Both the position numbers and the translations under genes were made by a program. This document shows positions 51,210 to 58,582 of a stretch of 64,000 bases of DNA, piece after piece. The notes under the pieces are model-generated. The model had not been told where the DNA came from and searched no databases. It saw only the letters and a program-made list of their open reading frames with translations. Positions within the stretch are counted from its first letter, which is position 1; every line of letters starts with the position of its first letter. Source of the DNA: an uncultured Mucilaginibacter sp. (GTDB lineage Bacteria; Bacteroidota; Bacteroidia; Sphingobacteriales; Sphingobacteriaceae). Location of the stretch: NCBI RefSeq assembly GCF_903893715.1, contig NZ_CAITNG010000024.1, forward strand, positions 1 to 64,000, in the 5' to 3' direction.

Positions 51210-51965
51210 ATGAATTACGAGTTAAGTAACATTCCCGATCGTACTGTGAAACCCCGCACAAACGGACTGACCATGGTAATGGACAAAGGCCTGAGCTGCC
51301 GTCAGGTTGAAGACTTTATTGACGTGGCAGGTCCACATTCGGATATTATAAAATTAGGTTGGGCAACATCCTTTGTTACGCCAAAATTGCAGGAGAAACT
51401 GGATATTTATAAGTCGGCGAAGCTGCCGGTGTATTTTGGCGGCACTTTGTTCGAAGCCTTTATTGTGCGCAACCAGTTTGACGATTATTGCCGCTTGCTT
51501 GATAAATACAAAATGGAATATGCCGAGGTATCCGATGGCTCCATCACCATCGAGCACGATGAAAAATGCGAGTATATCCGCAAATTAAGCAAACAAATCA
51601 CCGTAATATCAGAAGTAGGCTCAAAAGACGTTCAAAAAATATTCGCGCCATACAAATGGATAAAACTGATGAATGCCGAAATTGAAGCCGGCGCCTGGAA
51701 GGTTATTGCCGAGGCACGCGAAAGCGGCAATGTAGGCATCTACCGCGACTCGGGCGAAGTGCGCCAAGGTTTGATTGATGAAATACTGACCCAAATACCG
51801 CAAGAGACCATCATATTCGAGGCACCCCAAAAAGCACAGCAAACCTGGTTCATCAAACTGCTGGGCAGCAATGTGAACTTAGGTAATATTGCCCCTGCCG
51901 AAGTAATACCATTGGAAACTTTAAGGTTGGGCTTAAGGAGCGATACTTTCGATTATTTTCTTTGA
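51210..51965 (+). CDS. Phosphosulfolactate synthase (ComA family)
   Basis: A 251-aa TIM-barrel protein of the ComA family, which adds sulfite to phosphoenolpyruvate. Family blocks are RTNGLTMVMDKGLSCRQVED (start about 16), IKLGWATSF, YFGGTLFEAF and YAEVSDGSITI, with the C-terminal NLGNIAPAEVIPLETLRLGLRSDT (split). The ATG at 51210 matches other bacterial starts; earlier start codons lie closer to the terminator. In archaea the product feeds coenzyme M; in Bacteroidetes it may supply sulfolactate or cysteate for sulfonates or sulfonolipids. Confidence 0.85.
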   Translation: MNYELSNIPDRTVKPRTNGLTMVMDKGLSCRQVEDFIDVAGPHSDIIKLGWATSFVTPKLQEKLDIYKSAKLPVYFGGTLFEAFIVRNQFDDYCRLLDKYKMEYAEVSDGSITIEHDEKCEYIRKLSKQITVISEVGSKDVQKIFAPYKWIKLMNAEIEAGAWKVIAEARESGNVGIYRDSGEVRQGLIDEILTQIPQETIIFEAPQKAQQTWFIKLLGSNVNLGNIAPAEVIPLETLRLGLRSDTFDYFL

Positions 51966-51972
51966 TTACTTT

Positions 51973-52170
51973 GATTGCACCGATTAGGGGAATGATTTCA
52001 CCGATTGGGTAGGGGCTTGGCAGATTGTGAGGGTTATCGGTTTAGATTATCTTTGCGCAACAAAGCTTGCAAGGCACCGTTTATAAACAATCGGTGCCAT
52101 CACAAAATAAATCTGTGTAATCAACCGAAAATCGGTGTAATCCTTAAAAATCAGTGGAATCACGACAAAC
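51973..52170. repeat. Inverted array of AATCGGTG-type repeat units upstream of aroE
   Basis: GATTGCACCGATT (51973-51985) and GATTTCACCGATT (51994-52006) are followed, after about 80 bp, by units in the opposite orientation: ATCGGTGCCATC (52090), ATCTGTGTAATC (52111), ATCGGTGTAATC (52131) and ATCAGTGGAATC (52150), spaced 19-21 bp. The last unit contains the GTG start of aroE. Confidence 0.75.
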
Positions 52171-52921
52171 AAAAATATACGGACTGATAGGCTACCCGCT
52201 TTCGCATTCGTTTTCTAAAAAGTATTTCACCAACAAATTCGAGGTCGAAAACGTACCTGGTCATGTTTATGAATTGTTCCCGATACCGCAAATAACAGAA
52301 CTTCCTGCATTGCTGGCCCAACACCCGGGTCTTTGCGGATTGAACGTTACCGTTCCTTACAAAAAAGAAGTGATGCAGTTTTTAGACCGAATCGATGGTG
52401 AAGCCGGGAAGATCGGTGCGGTAAACTGCATCAAAATCACATCTACAGAAAATACAACAAAACTGGAAGGCTATAACACTGATATTTATGGTTTTGAAGA
52501 GTCGTTAAAGCCGCTGCTTAAAACAAACCATCAAAAAGCTTTGGTATTGGGCAATGGGGGGGCGGCAAACGCGGTAAAGTTTGTGCTCAATAAGCTCGGC
52601 ATCAGCTATCGAATTATAACCCGCAGGCAGGAAGCTGATAGCATCCTTTTTAGCGATTTGACCGATACAATGATAGCCGAGCATCCGCTCATTATCAATA
52701 CTACGCCCGTTGGCACCGCACCAAAAACCGATGAATGCCCGCCAATTCCTTATGATGCAATCAACAATAAACATTTATTGTACGATTTGATTTATAACCC
52801 CGAACAAACCATATTTTTGAGTAAAGGCCTTGCAAAAGGCGCGGCCATAAAAAACGGTTATGAAATGCTTGTTTTACAGGCCGAACGATCATGGGAAATA
52901 TGGAACGCACCTACTATATGA
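52154..52921 (+). CDS. aroE: Shikimate dehydrogenase
   Basis: A 255-aa enzyme that reduces 3-dehydroshikimate with NADPH in aromatic amino-acid synthesis. The substrate-binding SHSFS is in YGLIGYPLSHSFSKKYF (about 9-25), the catalytic Lys in NVTVPYKKEVMQFLDRID (about 66-83), and the dinucleotide site in ALVLGNGGAANAVKFVL (about 129-145). No ATG is available before the domain; the GTG at 52154 is the likely start and lies in the last repeat unit, so the first few residues (MESRQT) come from the repeat. It overlaps gldD by 4 bp. Confidence 0.93.
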   Translation: MESRQTKIYGLIGYPLSHSFSKKYFTNKFEVENVPGHVYELFPIPQITELPALLAQHPGLCGLNVTVPYKKEVMQFLDRIDGEAGKIGAVNCIKITSTENTTKLEGYNTDIYGFEESLKPLLKTNHQKALVLGNGGAANAVKFVLNKLGISYRIITRRQEADSILFSDLTDTMIAEHPLIINTTPVGTAPKTDECPPIPYDAINNKHLLYDLIYNPEQTIFLSKGLAKGAAIKNGYEMLVLQAERSWEIWNAPTI

Positions 52922-53496
52922 ATCGATTAGTATACTGTTTAGTAATAGCCTGTATATTGGCAGGTTGCGGCAACCACGATTACTCACCCAAACCGCGGGG
53001 GTACTTCCGTATCGATTTCCCTGAAAAGGCTTATCAGGACTATACCGGTGGTTGCCCGTTTACTTTTAAATACCCAACATACGCCGAAATTGTTCCCGAT
53101 GACTACCGTATCAGCAAGCCATGTTGGGTAAATATGGAGTTTCCGCAATTTAAGGGCACTTTGCACCTGAGCTATGAGGATATCCCATCAAAAGCCATTT
53201 TCGACTCATTGATAGAACATTCGCACGAGTTCGCTTTTAAACATACCGTAAAGGCCACCTCTATCGAGGAGCAAAAACTGCAATACCCCGAAAAGAAGGT
53301 TTACGGCATCTACTATATCATCGATGGCAATACGGCCTCATCGGCACAATTCTTTTTAACGGATAGCACCAAACATTTTATCCGGGCATCGCTGTATTTC
53401 AAAAACAAACCACAAATCGATTCCATCCAACCCGTGCTCAACTTTATAAAAAAAGACATGGATGTAATGATCAAAACATTTAAGTGGAAAAATTGA
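52918..53496 (+). CDS. gldD: Gliding-motility lipoprotein GldD
   Basis: A 192-aa lipoprotein (lipobox LAGC, C17). The ATG at 52918 overlaps the aroE stop (ATGA) and opens the lipoprotein signal directly; earlier starts would add a hydrophilic stretch. The family features are PRGYFRIDFPEKAYQ (about 26-40), CPFTFKYPTYAEI and CWVNMEFPQFKGTLHLSYE. GldD is required for gliding and type IX secretion in Flavobacterium. The porW/sprE gene further on in the window belongs to the same machinery. Confidence 0.9.
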   Translation: MNRLVYCLVIACILAGCGNHDYSPKPRGYFRIDFPEKAYQDYTGGCPFTFKYPTYAEIVPDDYRISKPCWVNMEFPQFKGTLHLSYEDIPSKAIFDSLIEHSHEFAFKHTVKATSIEEQKLQYPEKKVYGIYYIIDGNTASSAQFFLTDSTKHFIRASLYFKNKPQIDSIQPVLNFIKKDMDVMIKTFKWKN

Positions 53497-53577
53497 GTCC
53501 GGAGTCTCAAGTCGTTAGTCCTGAGTCTTTCTTTGTTCTTTGACTATAGACTTTGGACTCAATACTTCAGACTTATT
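53495..53577. repeat. GAGTCC/AGTCTC repeat words after gldD
   Basis: GAGTCCGGAGTCTCAAGTC and GTCCTGAGTC are followed by GACTTTGGACTC and TTCAGACTT. GAGTCC (53495-53500) is mirrored by GGACTC (53555-53560), so the cluster is partly inverted. It overlaps only the last 2 bp of gldD. Confidence 0.6.
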
Positions 53578-53581
53578 ATCT

Positions 53582-53589
53582 TATTTTTG
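53582..53589 (+). promoter_or_regulatory. -7 box of the MBL-fold gene, 4 nt before its ATG
   Basis: TATTTTTG is a perfect TAnnTTTG; ATG 53594 follows after exactly 4 nt (AAGC). A leaderless mRNA is predicted. Confidence 0.65.
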
Positions 53590-53593
53590 AAGC

Positions 53594-54232
53594 ATGTTAC
53601 AATTACAGGCATTTACCAACAACCCCTATCAGGAAAACACCTATATCGTTTACGATAGTACCGGCGACTGTGCCATCATAGACCCGGGCATGTACACCGC
53701 CAGTGAGCAAAACGCTGTAACGGGTTTTATAAAAGCAAACAAACTAAAACCTGTATTGCTGCTTAACACCCATTGCCATATAGACCATGTGCTGGGCAAC
53801 CTTTTTGTTTTTGAGCAATATGGATTGAAACCACAGTTCCACAAAGGCGAACTTGATGTGCTCACCATGATACCTTCCTATGCGCCGCAAATGGGCATGC
53901 GTTACGAGGTTTCGCCCTTGCCGGATACTTTTTTACCGGAAACCGGGAGCATAAAAGTTGGGAGTGGCACATTGGAGCTGATATTCGCGCCGGGGCACTC
54001 GCCTGCGCATTTGTGTTTTTATGCTCCTGAGGAGAATTTTTTAGTTGGCGGCGATGTACTCTTCCGCAACAGCATTGGCCGTACCGATTTACCCGGCGCC
54101 AACTATCAACTATTAATCGATAACATCGAACAAAAACTGTTCGCCCTGCCCGATAATTGCGTTGTTTATCCCGGCCACGGCCCTGAAACTACCATAGGAT
54201 ATGAAAAGCTGCATAACCCTTTTTTAACCTAA
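53594..54232 (+). CDS. MBL-fold metallohydrolase (glyoxalase II-like)
   Basis: A 212-aa metallo-beta-lactamase-fold hydrolase. The metal motif THCHIDHVLGN (about 59-69) is HxHxDH, with later ligands in FAPGHSPAHLCFY (His about 137), GGDVLFRNSIGRTD (Asp) and VYPGHGPETTIGYE (last His). It is in the group of small glyoxalase-II-like hydrolases that cleave thioesters or act on lactoylglutathione-type substrates; the actual substrate is unknown. An FtsX-type gene follows by 5 bp. Confidence 0.9.
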   Translation: MLQLQAFTNNPYQENTYIVYDSTGDCAIIDPGMYTASEQNAVTGFIKANKLKPVLLLNTHCHIDHVLGNLFVFEQYGLKPQFHKGELDVLTMIPSYAPQMGMRYEVSPLPDTFLPETGSIKVGSGTLELIFAPGHSPAHLCFYAPEENFLVGGDVLFRNSIGRTDLPGANYQLLIDNIEQKLFALPDNCVVYPGHGPETTIGYEKLHNPFLT

Positions 54233-54237
54233 AACAA

Positions 54238-55455
54238 TTGAATACCTCCTTTTATATAGCCAAGCGGTACCTGTTTTCGCGCAAAAGCACGCATGCCATC
54301 AATATTATTTCGGGTATATCCATGCTTGGGGTTTTTGTGGGCAGCGCGGCATTGGTTATTATCCTTTCGGTATTTAATGGTTTCGAAAGCGTTATCGTAA
54401 CCATGTACAACAACTTTACCCCACAGCTTAAAATTGAACCCAAGCAGGGTAAAACATTTAACCCCAATACTGCATATTTTAATAGCCTGCATAAAAACAA
54501 GGCGCTATCCTCGTACACCGAAGTATTGGAAGAACACGCTTTAGTAAAATACGGCGGCAAACAGATGATCAGCACCATAAAAGGCGTTAGTGATGAGTTT
54601 TTAAATAACGCCACGCTCGATAGTACCATACAAAAAGGCTCATTTACACTTAGAAAGAACAACCAACCTTACGCGGTTGTAGGTGCGATAGTTGAGGGCA
54701 ACTTGGGGGTTAATGTGCAGGATGGCCTGACCGCCCTGCAAATCTACTCGCCAACGCGCGGCTCATCAAACGACCTTATTCCATTGGATGAATTTAAAAC
54801 AAGATATATCTATCCTTCGGGCGTATTTTCCATTCAGCAGGATTTTGACGATATGGTGATAACGCCGCTCAGCTTCGCGCGGGATTTGCTCGATCAACCA
54901 GTCAATGTATCGTCGATAGAGCTGAATTTTAAGCCGGGCACCAATGTTGATGCCGTGCAAAACGATATCAAAAGCAAGCTGGATACCCGGTTTACCGTTA
55001 AAAACCGCTATGAGCAAAATACGGAGTTGTACAAAATACTACACCTCGAAAAAGCATCTACCTATTTGATATTAACGTTTATTTTGATGATCGCTATATT
55101 CAATATTGTGGGCTCGCTCACTATGCTGGTGATGGACAAGCAGAAAGATATCGCCATATTAACCGGTTTGGGCGCCACTGCACGCACCATACAAGGGATT
55201 TTCTTTTTCGAAGGGATGCTCATCACCATGATTGGCTGTATTACAGGGATGTTTGTCGGCCTTATATTTTCATTGGCCCAACAATATTTCCAAATGATCA
55301 AGATGGGTGGAATGCTTAATGCTTATCCTGTAGAAATTAAAATCAATGATTTTTTATTGGTATTTTTAACGGTGACAGTGATTGGATGTATCGCGTCGGG
55401 CATAAGCGCGAGGTTAAGTTTAAAAGGATTAGCCGATATCAAACAGGATCTGTAA
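54238..55455 (+). CDS. FtsX/LolC-like ABC transporter permease
   Basis: A 405-aa permease with one N-terminal helix (INIISGISMLGVFVGSAALVIILSV, split), a large periplasmic MacB-type domain (about 50-265), and three C-terminal helices from about 275 (YLILTFILMIAIFNIVGSL). Start blocks FYIAKRYLFSRKSTHAINI and DIAILTGLGATARTIQGIFFFEG, split, are LolC/E-like. The start is TTG at 54238; the next ATG is at residue 29, inside the first helix. It may extract lipoproteins or act in a similar way. The ATPase partner is not adjacent. Confidence 0.85.
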   Translation: MNTSFYIAKRYLFSRKSTHAINIISGISMLGVFVGSAALVIILSVFNGFESVIVTMYNNFTPQLKIEPKQGKTFNPNTAYFNSLHKNKALSSYTEVLEEHALVKYGGKQMISTIKGVSDEFLNNATLDSTIQKGSFTLRKNNQPYAVVGAIVEGNLGVNVQDGLTALQIYSPTRGSSNDLIPLDEFKTRYIYPSGVFSIQQDFDDMVITPLSFARDLLDQPVNVSSIELNFKPGTNVDAVQNDIKSKLDTRFTVKNRYEQNTELYKILHLEKASTYLILTFILMIAIFNIVGSLTMLVMDKQKDIAILTGLGATARTIQGIFFFEGMLITMIGCITGMFVGLIFSLAQQYFQMIKMGGMLNAYPVEIKINDFLLVFLTVTVIGCIASGISARLSLKGLADIKQDL

Positions 55456-55467
55456 ATTTGTGTTCCT

Positions 55468-55830
55468 ATGAGATTAAAGTATCTGATACCCGCAATATTG
55501 ATCTTTTGTGTTTACAGCTGTAAACACGAGGCAAAAAAGGTACCCCCGGTAATTTACAAAGGCTTGTATAGTTTTGGCCCCGAGGTAAAATCGTTTAAAG
55601 ATTGCGAAACGGGCCGCGAGTTTTGGGCCGCCGATAGCTCGGCGACATTGGAGCTCCAGTATTCACAGATGAATTTTGAGAAACCCTACGAACCCGTTTA
55701 TGTTGAGTTAGAGGGCAACAAAGTAAAAGCCACCAAGGCCGATGGTCTCGACCCGCAATACGACAGCATACTGGTGGTAAAAAAGGTAGATAAGATAACG
55801 AAGGCTATACCGCAGGATATGTGCAATTAA
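55468..55830 (+). CDS. Small NlpE-like lipoprotein
   Basis: A 120-aa lipoprotein (C18 in VYSC). The mature part contains KSFKDCETGREFWAADS and EPVYVELEGNKVKA, which resemble the C-terminal OB-fold part of NlpE, where FTDCATGKRF-like and PVLLSVEGHF-like segments occur. NlpE senses surface and copper stress in E. coli; here only the OB-like part is present, so the role is uncertain. It follows the FtsX-type gene by 12 bp and precedes the GIY-YIG gene. Confidence 0.6.
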   Translation: MRLKYLIPAILIFCVYSCKHEAKKVPPVIYKGLYSFGPEVKSFKDCETGREFWAADSSATLELQYSQMNFEKPYEPVYVELEGNKVKATKADGLDPQYDSILVVKKVDKITKAIPQDMCN

Positions 55831-55837
55831 CACAGCA

Positions 55838-56134
55838 ATGGATAAACAAGGCCATGTTTATATTATGTCTAATAAATTCCGCACCACATTTTATATAGGC
55901 ATTACTAACGACTTGCGCGTTAGGGTCTGGCAGCATCTTAACGAAGGTGGTTCATCTTTTGTTAAAAAATATCAATGTTTCGACTTGGTTTATTACGAAC
56001 ATTTTATGAGCGTGGCGGATGCGATAGACCGTGAAAAACAATTAAAAAACTGGCATCGGGACTGGAAGGTCAACCTTATCAAAACAAAAAACCCGGATAT
56101 GATTGACCTTAAAACTGAGATTACTTCAGATTAA
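55838..56134 (+). CDS. Stand-alone GIY-YIG nuclease-domain protein
   Basis: A 98-aa protein consisting of one GIY-YIG domain. GHVYIMSNKFRTTFYIGITNDLRVRVWQH (split) contains the VYI and YIG elements, the conserved Arg, and the catalytic Glu lies in AIDREKQLKNWHRDWKVNLI. Such URI-like proteins are common in Bacteroidetes and nothing is known of their targets. It sits 76 bp upstream of a 96-bp double-hairpin element at 56210-56305. The 7-bp gap to the NlpE-like gene suggests co-transcription or a shared read-through. Confidence 0.88.
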   Translation: MDKQGHVYIMSNKFRTTFYIGITNDLRVRVWQHLNEGGSSFVKKYQCFDLVYYEHFMSVADAIDREKQLKNWHRDWKVNLIKTKNPDMIDLKTEITSD

Positions 56135-56209
56135 AATAGAAAAGTTCATATTGAATTTATTTTTATATCTCACACAACAGTTGGGAATTACAATATAAAA
56201 AAAGCCCAA

Positions 56210-56305
56210 GTCATGCTGAATTTATTTCAGCATCTCACAGGATAGGTCGGCTCACGCGCAGTTCGAAACTCTGCATGTGAGATCCCGAAACAAGTTCGGG
56301 ATGAC
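56210..56305. repeat. 96-bp double-hairpin palindromic element
   Basis: Outer ends GTCAT (56210-56214) and ATGAC (56301-56305) are inverted. Hairpin one is ATGCTGAA (56213-56220), a 5-nt loop, then TTCAGCAT (56226-56233). Hairpin two is ATCCCGAA (56282-56289), a 5-nt loop, then TTCGGGAT (56295-56302). The inner flanks ATCTCACA (56232-56239) and TGTGAGAT (56276-56283) are also complementary. The whole resembles a dispersed Bacteroidetes repeat. It is the only copy in this window. Confidence 0.8.
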
Positions 56306-56325
56306 GCACGGAAGAAATTACATCC

Positions 56326-58581
56326 TTAAAAATTCAATTTCTTTTCTGTTTGGGTATTGCCCGGCTGTTGTTGCTTATAAGCATTGCAATCTAAAGTGAT
56401 GGTCAAGGGCGCTTTAGGCGCATCAAAATCCACATCCTTTTTTATGCCCAGGTCGGCATTGGCGTATACCTTTTTCATATACAGCGCAAATATAGGCGCT
56501 GCGGTATTGGCGCCCTCACCTAAATATGTCGACCTGAAATGTATATCCGGGTCTTCGCAACCTGTCCAAATACCGGTAACTAATTGCGGGGTAACGCCAA
56601 TAAACCAACCATCGCTGTTGTTTTGTGTTGTACCGGTTTTGCCGGCTATCGGGTTTGTCAAACCATATTTATATCGCACCCGGCTACCTGTACCATCTTC
56701 AATAACACCCTTTAACATATATGTCATTACATAAGCCGTCTGCTCGTTCATGGCTTGTACACCTTTGGGTTTATGCTCATAAAGCACGTTGCCGTTCTTA
56801 TCTTCAATGCGCAACAAATACGAGGGTTCGTTCCAAAAACCGTGGTTGGCAAACACACTGTACGCACCTGTCATGTCAAAAACCGATGCGCTGAATACAC
56901 CAAGACATATCGAAGGATAGGGGTCAACTTTTGTTGTAATACCCATTTTTTTTATTTGAGCCACTACCGGCTCGGGCTTTACTTCGCGCATCACATAGGC
57001 CATTACATAGTTTAACGAGTGCGCCAGTGCTTCCCGTAAGGTTACCAAGCCGGGTTTAGCATCTTCCGGCGATGATTTGGGTGTCCAGTCCTCACCATAA
57101 CCTGAAATGGTTACGGGCACATTGTCAACCTCCATACAAGGCGAGTAACCATTATCAATAGCCACGGTATAGGTAAACGGCTTGGCTGTTGAACCCACCT
57201 GCCTCGCTCCAATTTTAACATGGTCGTATTTAAAATGTTCAAAATCTATCCCGCCTACCCATGCTTTAATGTATCCCGTTGTGGGGTCCATGCTCATCAG
57301 CGAGTTTTGCAACAGCATTTTGCAATACAAAACCGAGTCGATCGGTTTCATTAAAGTATCTATACTGCCATGCCAGGTGAATATGTTCATTTTTACAGGC
57401 GTAGCAAAGTCAGCCTTTATCTCATCATCGGTTTTGCCTTCGGCCTTCAGTTCGTGATACCGGTCGGAGCGTTTCGTACCCTCGTCCATCAGCAAATCAA
57501 AATTACTGATCGCTTTTTCTTTGTTTACGCCTTTCCAATGATTGTTAAACTGGTTTTGCAGGGTTACCATGTATTCCTTTTGCGCATCTTCGGCATATTC
57601 CTGCATGGTGGAGTTAATAGTAGTGTAAATCCTCAAACCATCGCGGTCAAGGTCGTATGGCACACCGTCTTTGGTGATATTTTGCTCTTCAAATATTTTT
57701 TGAATGTCCTTCTTCAACACCGCCCTAAAGTACGGGGCCGGGCCTTCGTTTTTATCCGTGGGGTTAAAATCGAGCGCTATTGGTTTCTTTTTTAATTCGT
57801 CGGCCTGTCCATCGCTTAAAAAGCCGGCATCGGCCATTAAGCCTAAAATGGTGTTGCGCCTGTTCAACGCATTGGTGGGGTGGGTTATCGGCGAATATAA
57901 GCCGGGTCCTTTTAACATGCCTATCAAAACCGCCGCCTGCTCGGGCAAAAGCTTGTCGGGCGAGGTATTAAAATACGTACGTGCGGCCGATTTGATGCCA
58001 AAAGTGTTGTAAGCACCAAAGTCAACAGTATTGAGGTACATGGTAATGATTTCTTCCTTGGTGTACCGGCGTTCAATCCGCACGGCGGTTATCCATTCTT
58101 TTAGTTTTTGGAAAACCCGCAATACCCGGTTGTGTTCGCGGCTCTTTTCAGAAAACTGGTTGAGTGCCAATTGTTGCGTTATGGTACTGCCTCCTTGTTT
58201 TTTGCCGATGAGGTTGTATAAAATACTGGTAAAATTACGACGGAAGTCAATACCCGAATGATCGTAAAAACGCTTGTCTTCGGTAGCTATCAAGGCATTG
58301 AGCACATTGGGCGATATCTGCTTATAGGTAACGTTCGACCTGTTATGGACAAAGTAATTGCCCAACTCTTCTTTATCTTCCGAAAAAATGATGGATGCCT
58401 GGTCGCTTTTAGGGTTTTCCAGGTCGCGGAACGAGGGTAATGGCCCAAACAAGCCCAGCCAGGTTAAAGTAATCATCAATACAAAAAAGAGGAAGCATCC
58501 GCCTATAACTTTCCAAATCAGTAAATTATAGTGCTTAATATCCTGTGGCGTGAGTTTATCTTTTTGGTTCCTTGTGTACAT
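56326..58581 (-). CDS. Penicillin-binding protein 1A (bifunctional)
   Basis: A 751-aa class A PBP. It has one N-terminal helix (VIGGCFLFFVLMITLTWLGL), a GT51 transglycosylase domain (about 60-235: ATEDKRFYDHSGID, then GGSTITQQLALNQF and EIITMYLNTVDFG) and a C-terminal transpeptidase domain with SxxK in VGSTAKPF, SxN in HSLNYVMA and KTG in AGKTGTTQNNSDGWF. It polymerises and cross-links peptidoglycan. The ATG at 58581 is one nucleotide after the porW stop (a TTG at 58608 would overlap porW), so the genes are translationally coupled. Confidence 0.93.
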   Translation of the reverse strand: MYTRNQKDKLTPQDIKHYNLLIWKVIGGCFLFFVLMITLTWLGLFGPLPSFRDLENPKSDQASIIFSEDKEELGNYFVHNRSNVTYKQISPNVLNALIATEDKRFYDHSGIDFRRNFTSILYNLIGKKQGGSTITQQLALNQFSEKSREHNRVLRVFQKLKEWITAVRIERRYTKEEIITMYLNTVDFGAYNTFGIKSAARTYFNTSPDKLLPEQAAVLIGMLKGPGLYSPITHPTNALNRRNTILGLMADAGFLSDGQADELKKKPIALDFNPTDKNEGPAPYFRAVLKKDIQKIFEEQNITKDGVPYDLDRDGLRIYTTINSTMQEYAEDAQKEYMVTLQNQFNNHWKGVNKEKAISNFDLLMDEGTKRSDRYHELKAEGKTDDEIKADFATPVKMNIFTWHGSIDTLMKPIDSVLYCKMLLQNSLMSMDPTTGYIKAWVGGIDFEHFKYDHVKIGARQVGSTAKPFTYTVAIDNGYSPCMEVDNVPVTISGYGEDWTPKSSPEDAKPGLVTLREALAHSLNYVMAYVMREVKPEPVVAQIKKMGITTKVDPYPSICLGVFSASVFDMTGAYSVFANHGFWNEPSYLLRIEDKNGNVLYEHKPKGVQAMNEQTAYVMTYMLKGVIEDGTGSRVRYKYGLTNPIAGKTGTTQNNSDGWFIGVTPQLVTGIWTGCEDPDIHFRSTYLGEGANTAAPIFALYMKKVYANADLGIKKDVDFDAPKAPLTITLDCNAYKQQQPGNTQTEKKLNF

Positions 58582-58582
58582 A

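Noticed and set aside
52090-52170. Regularly spaced units that could suggest a CRISPR array
   Set aside because: Units are about 12-14 bp, imperfect, spaced 19-21 bp without unique spacers, have inverted partners upstream, and no cas gene is present.
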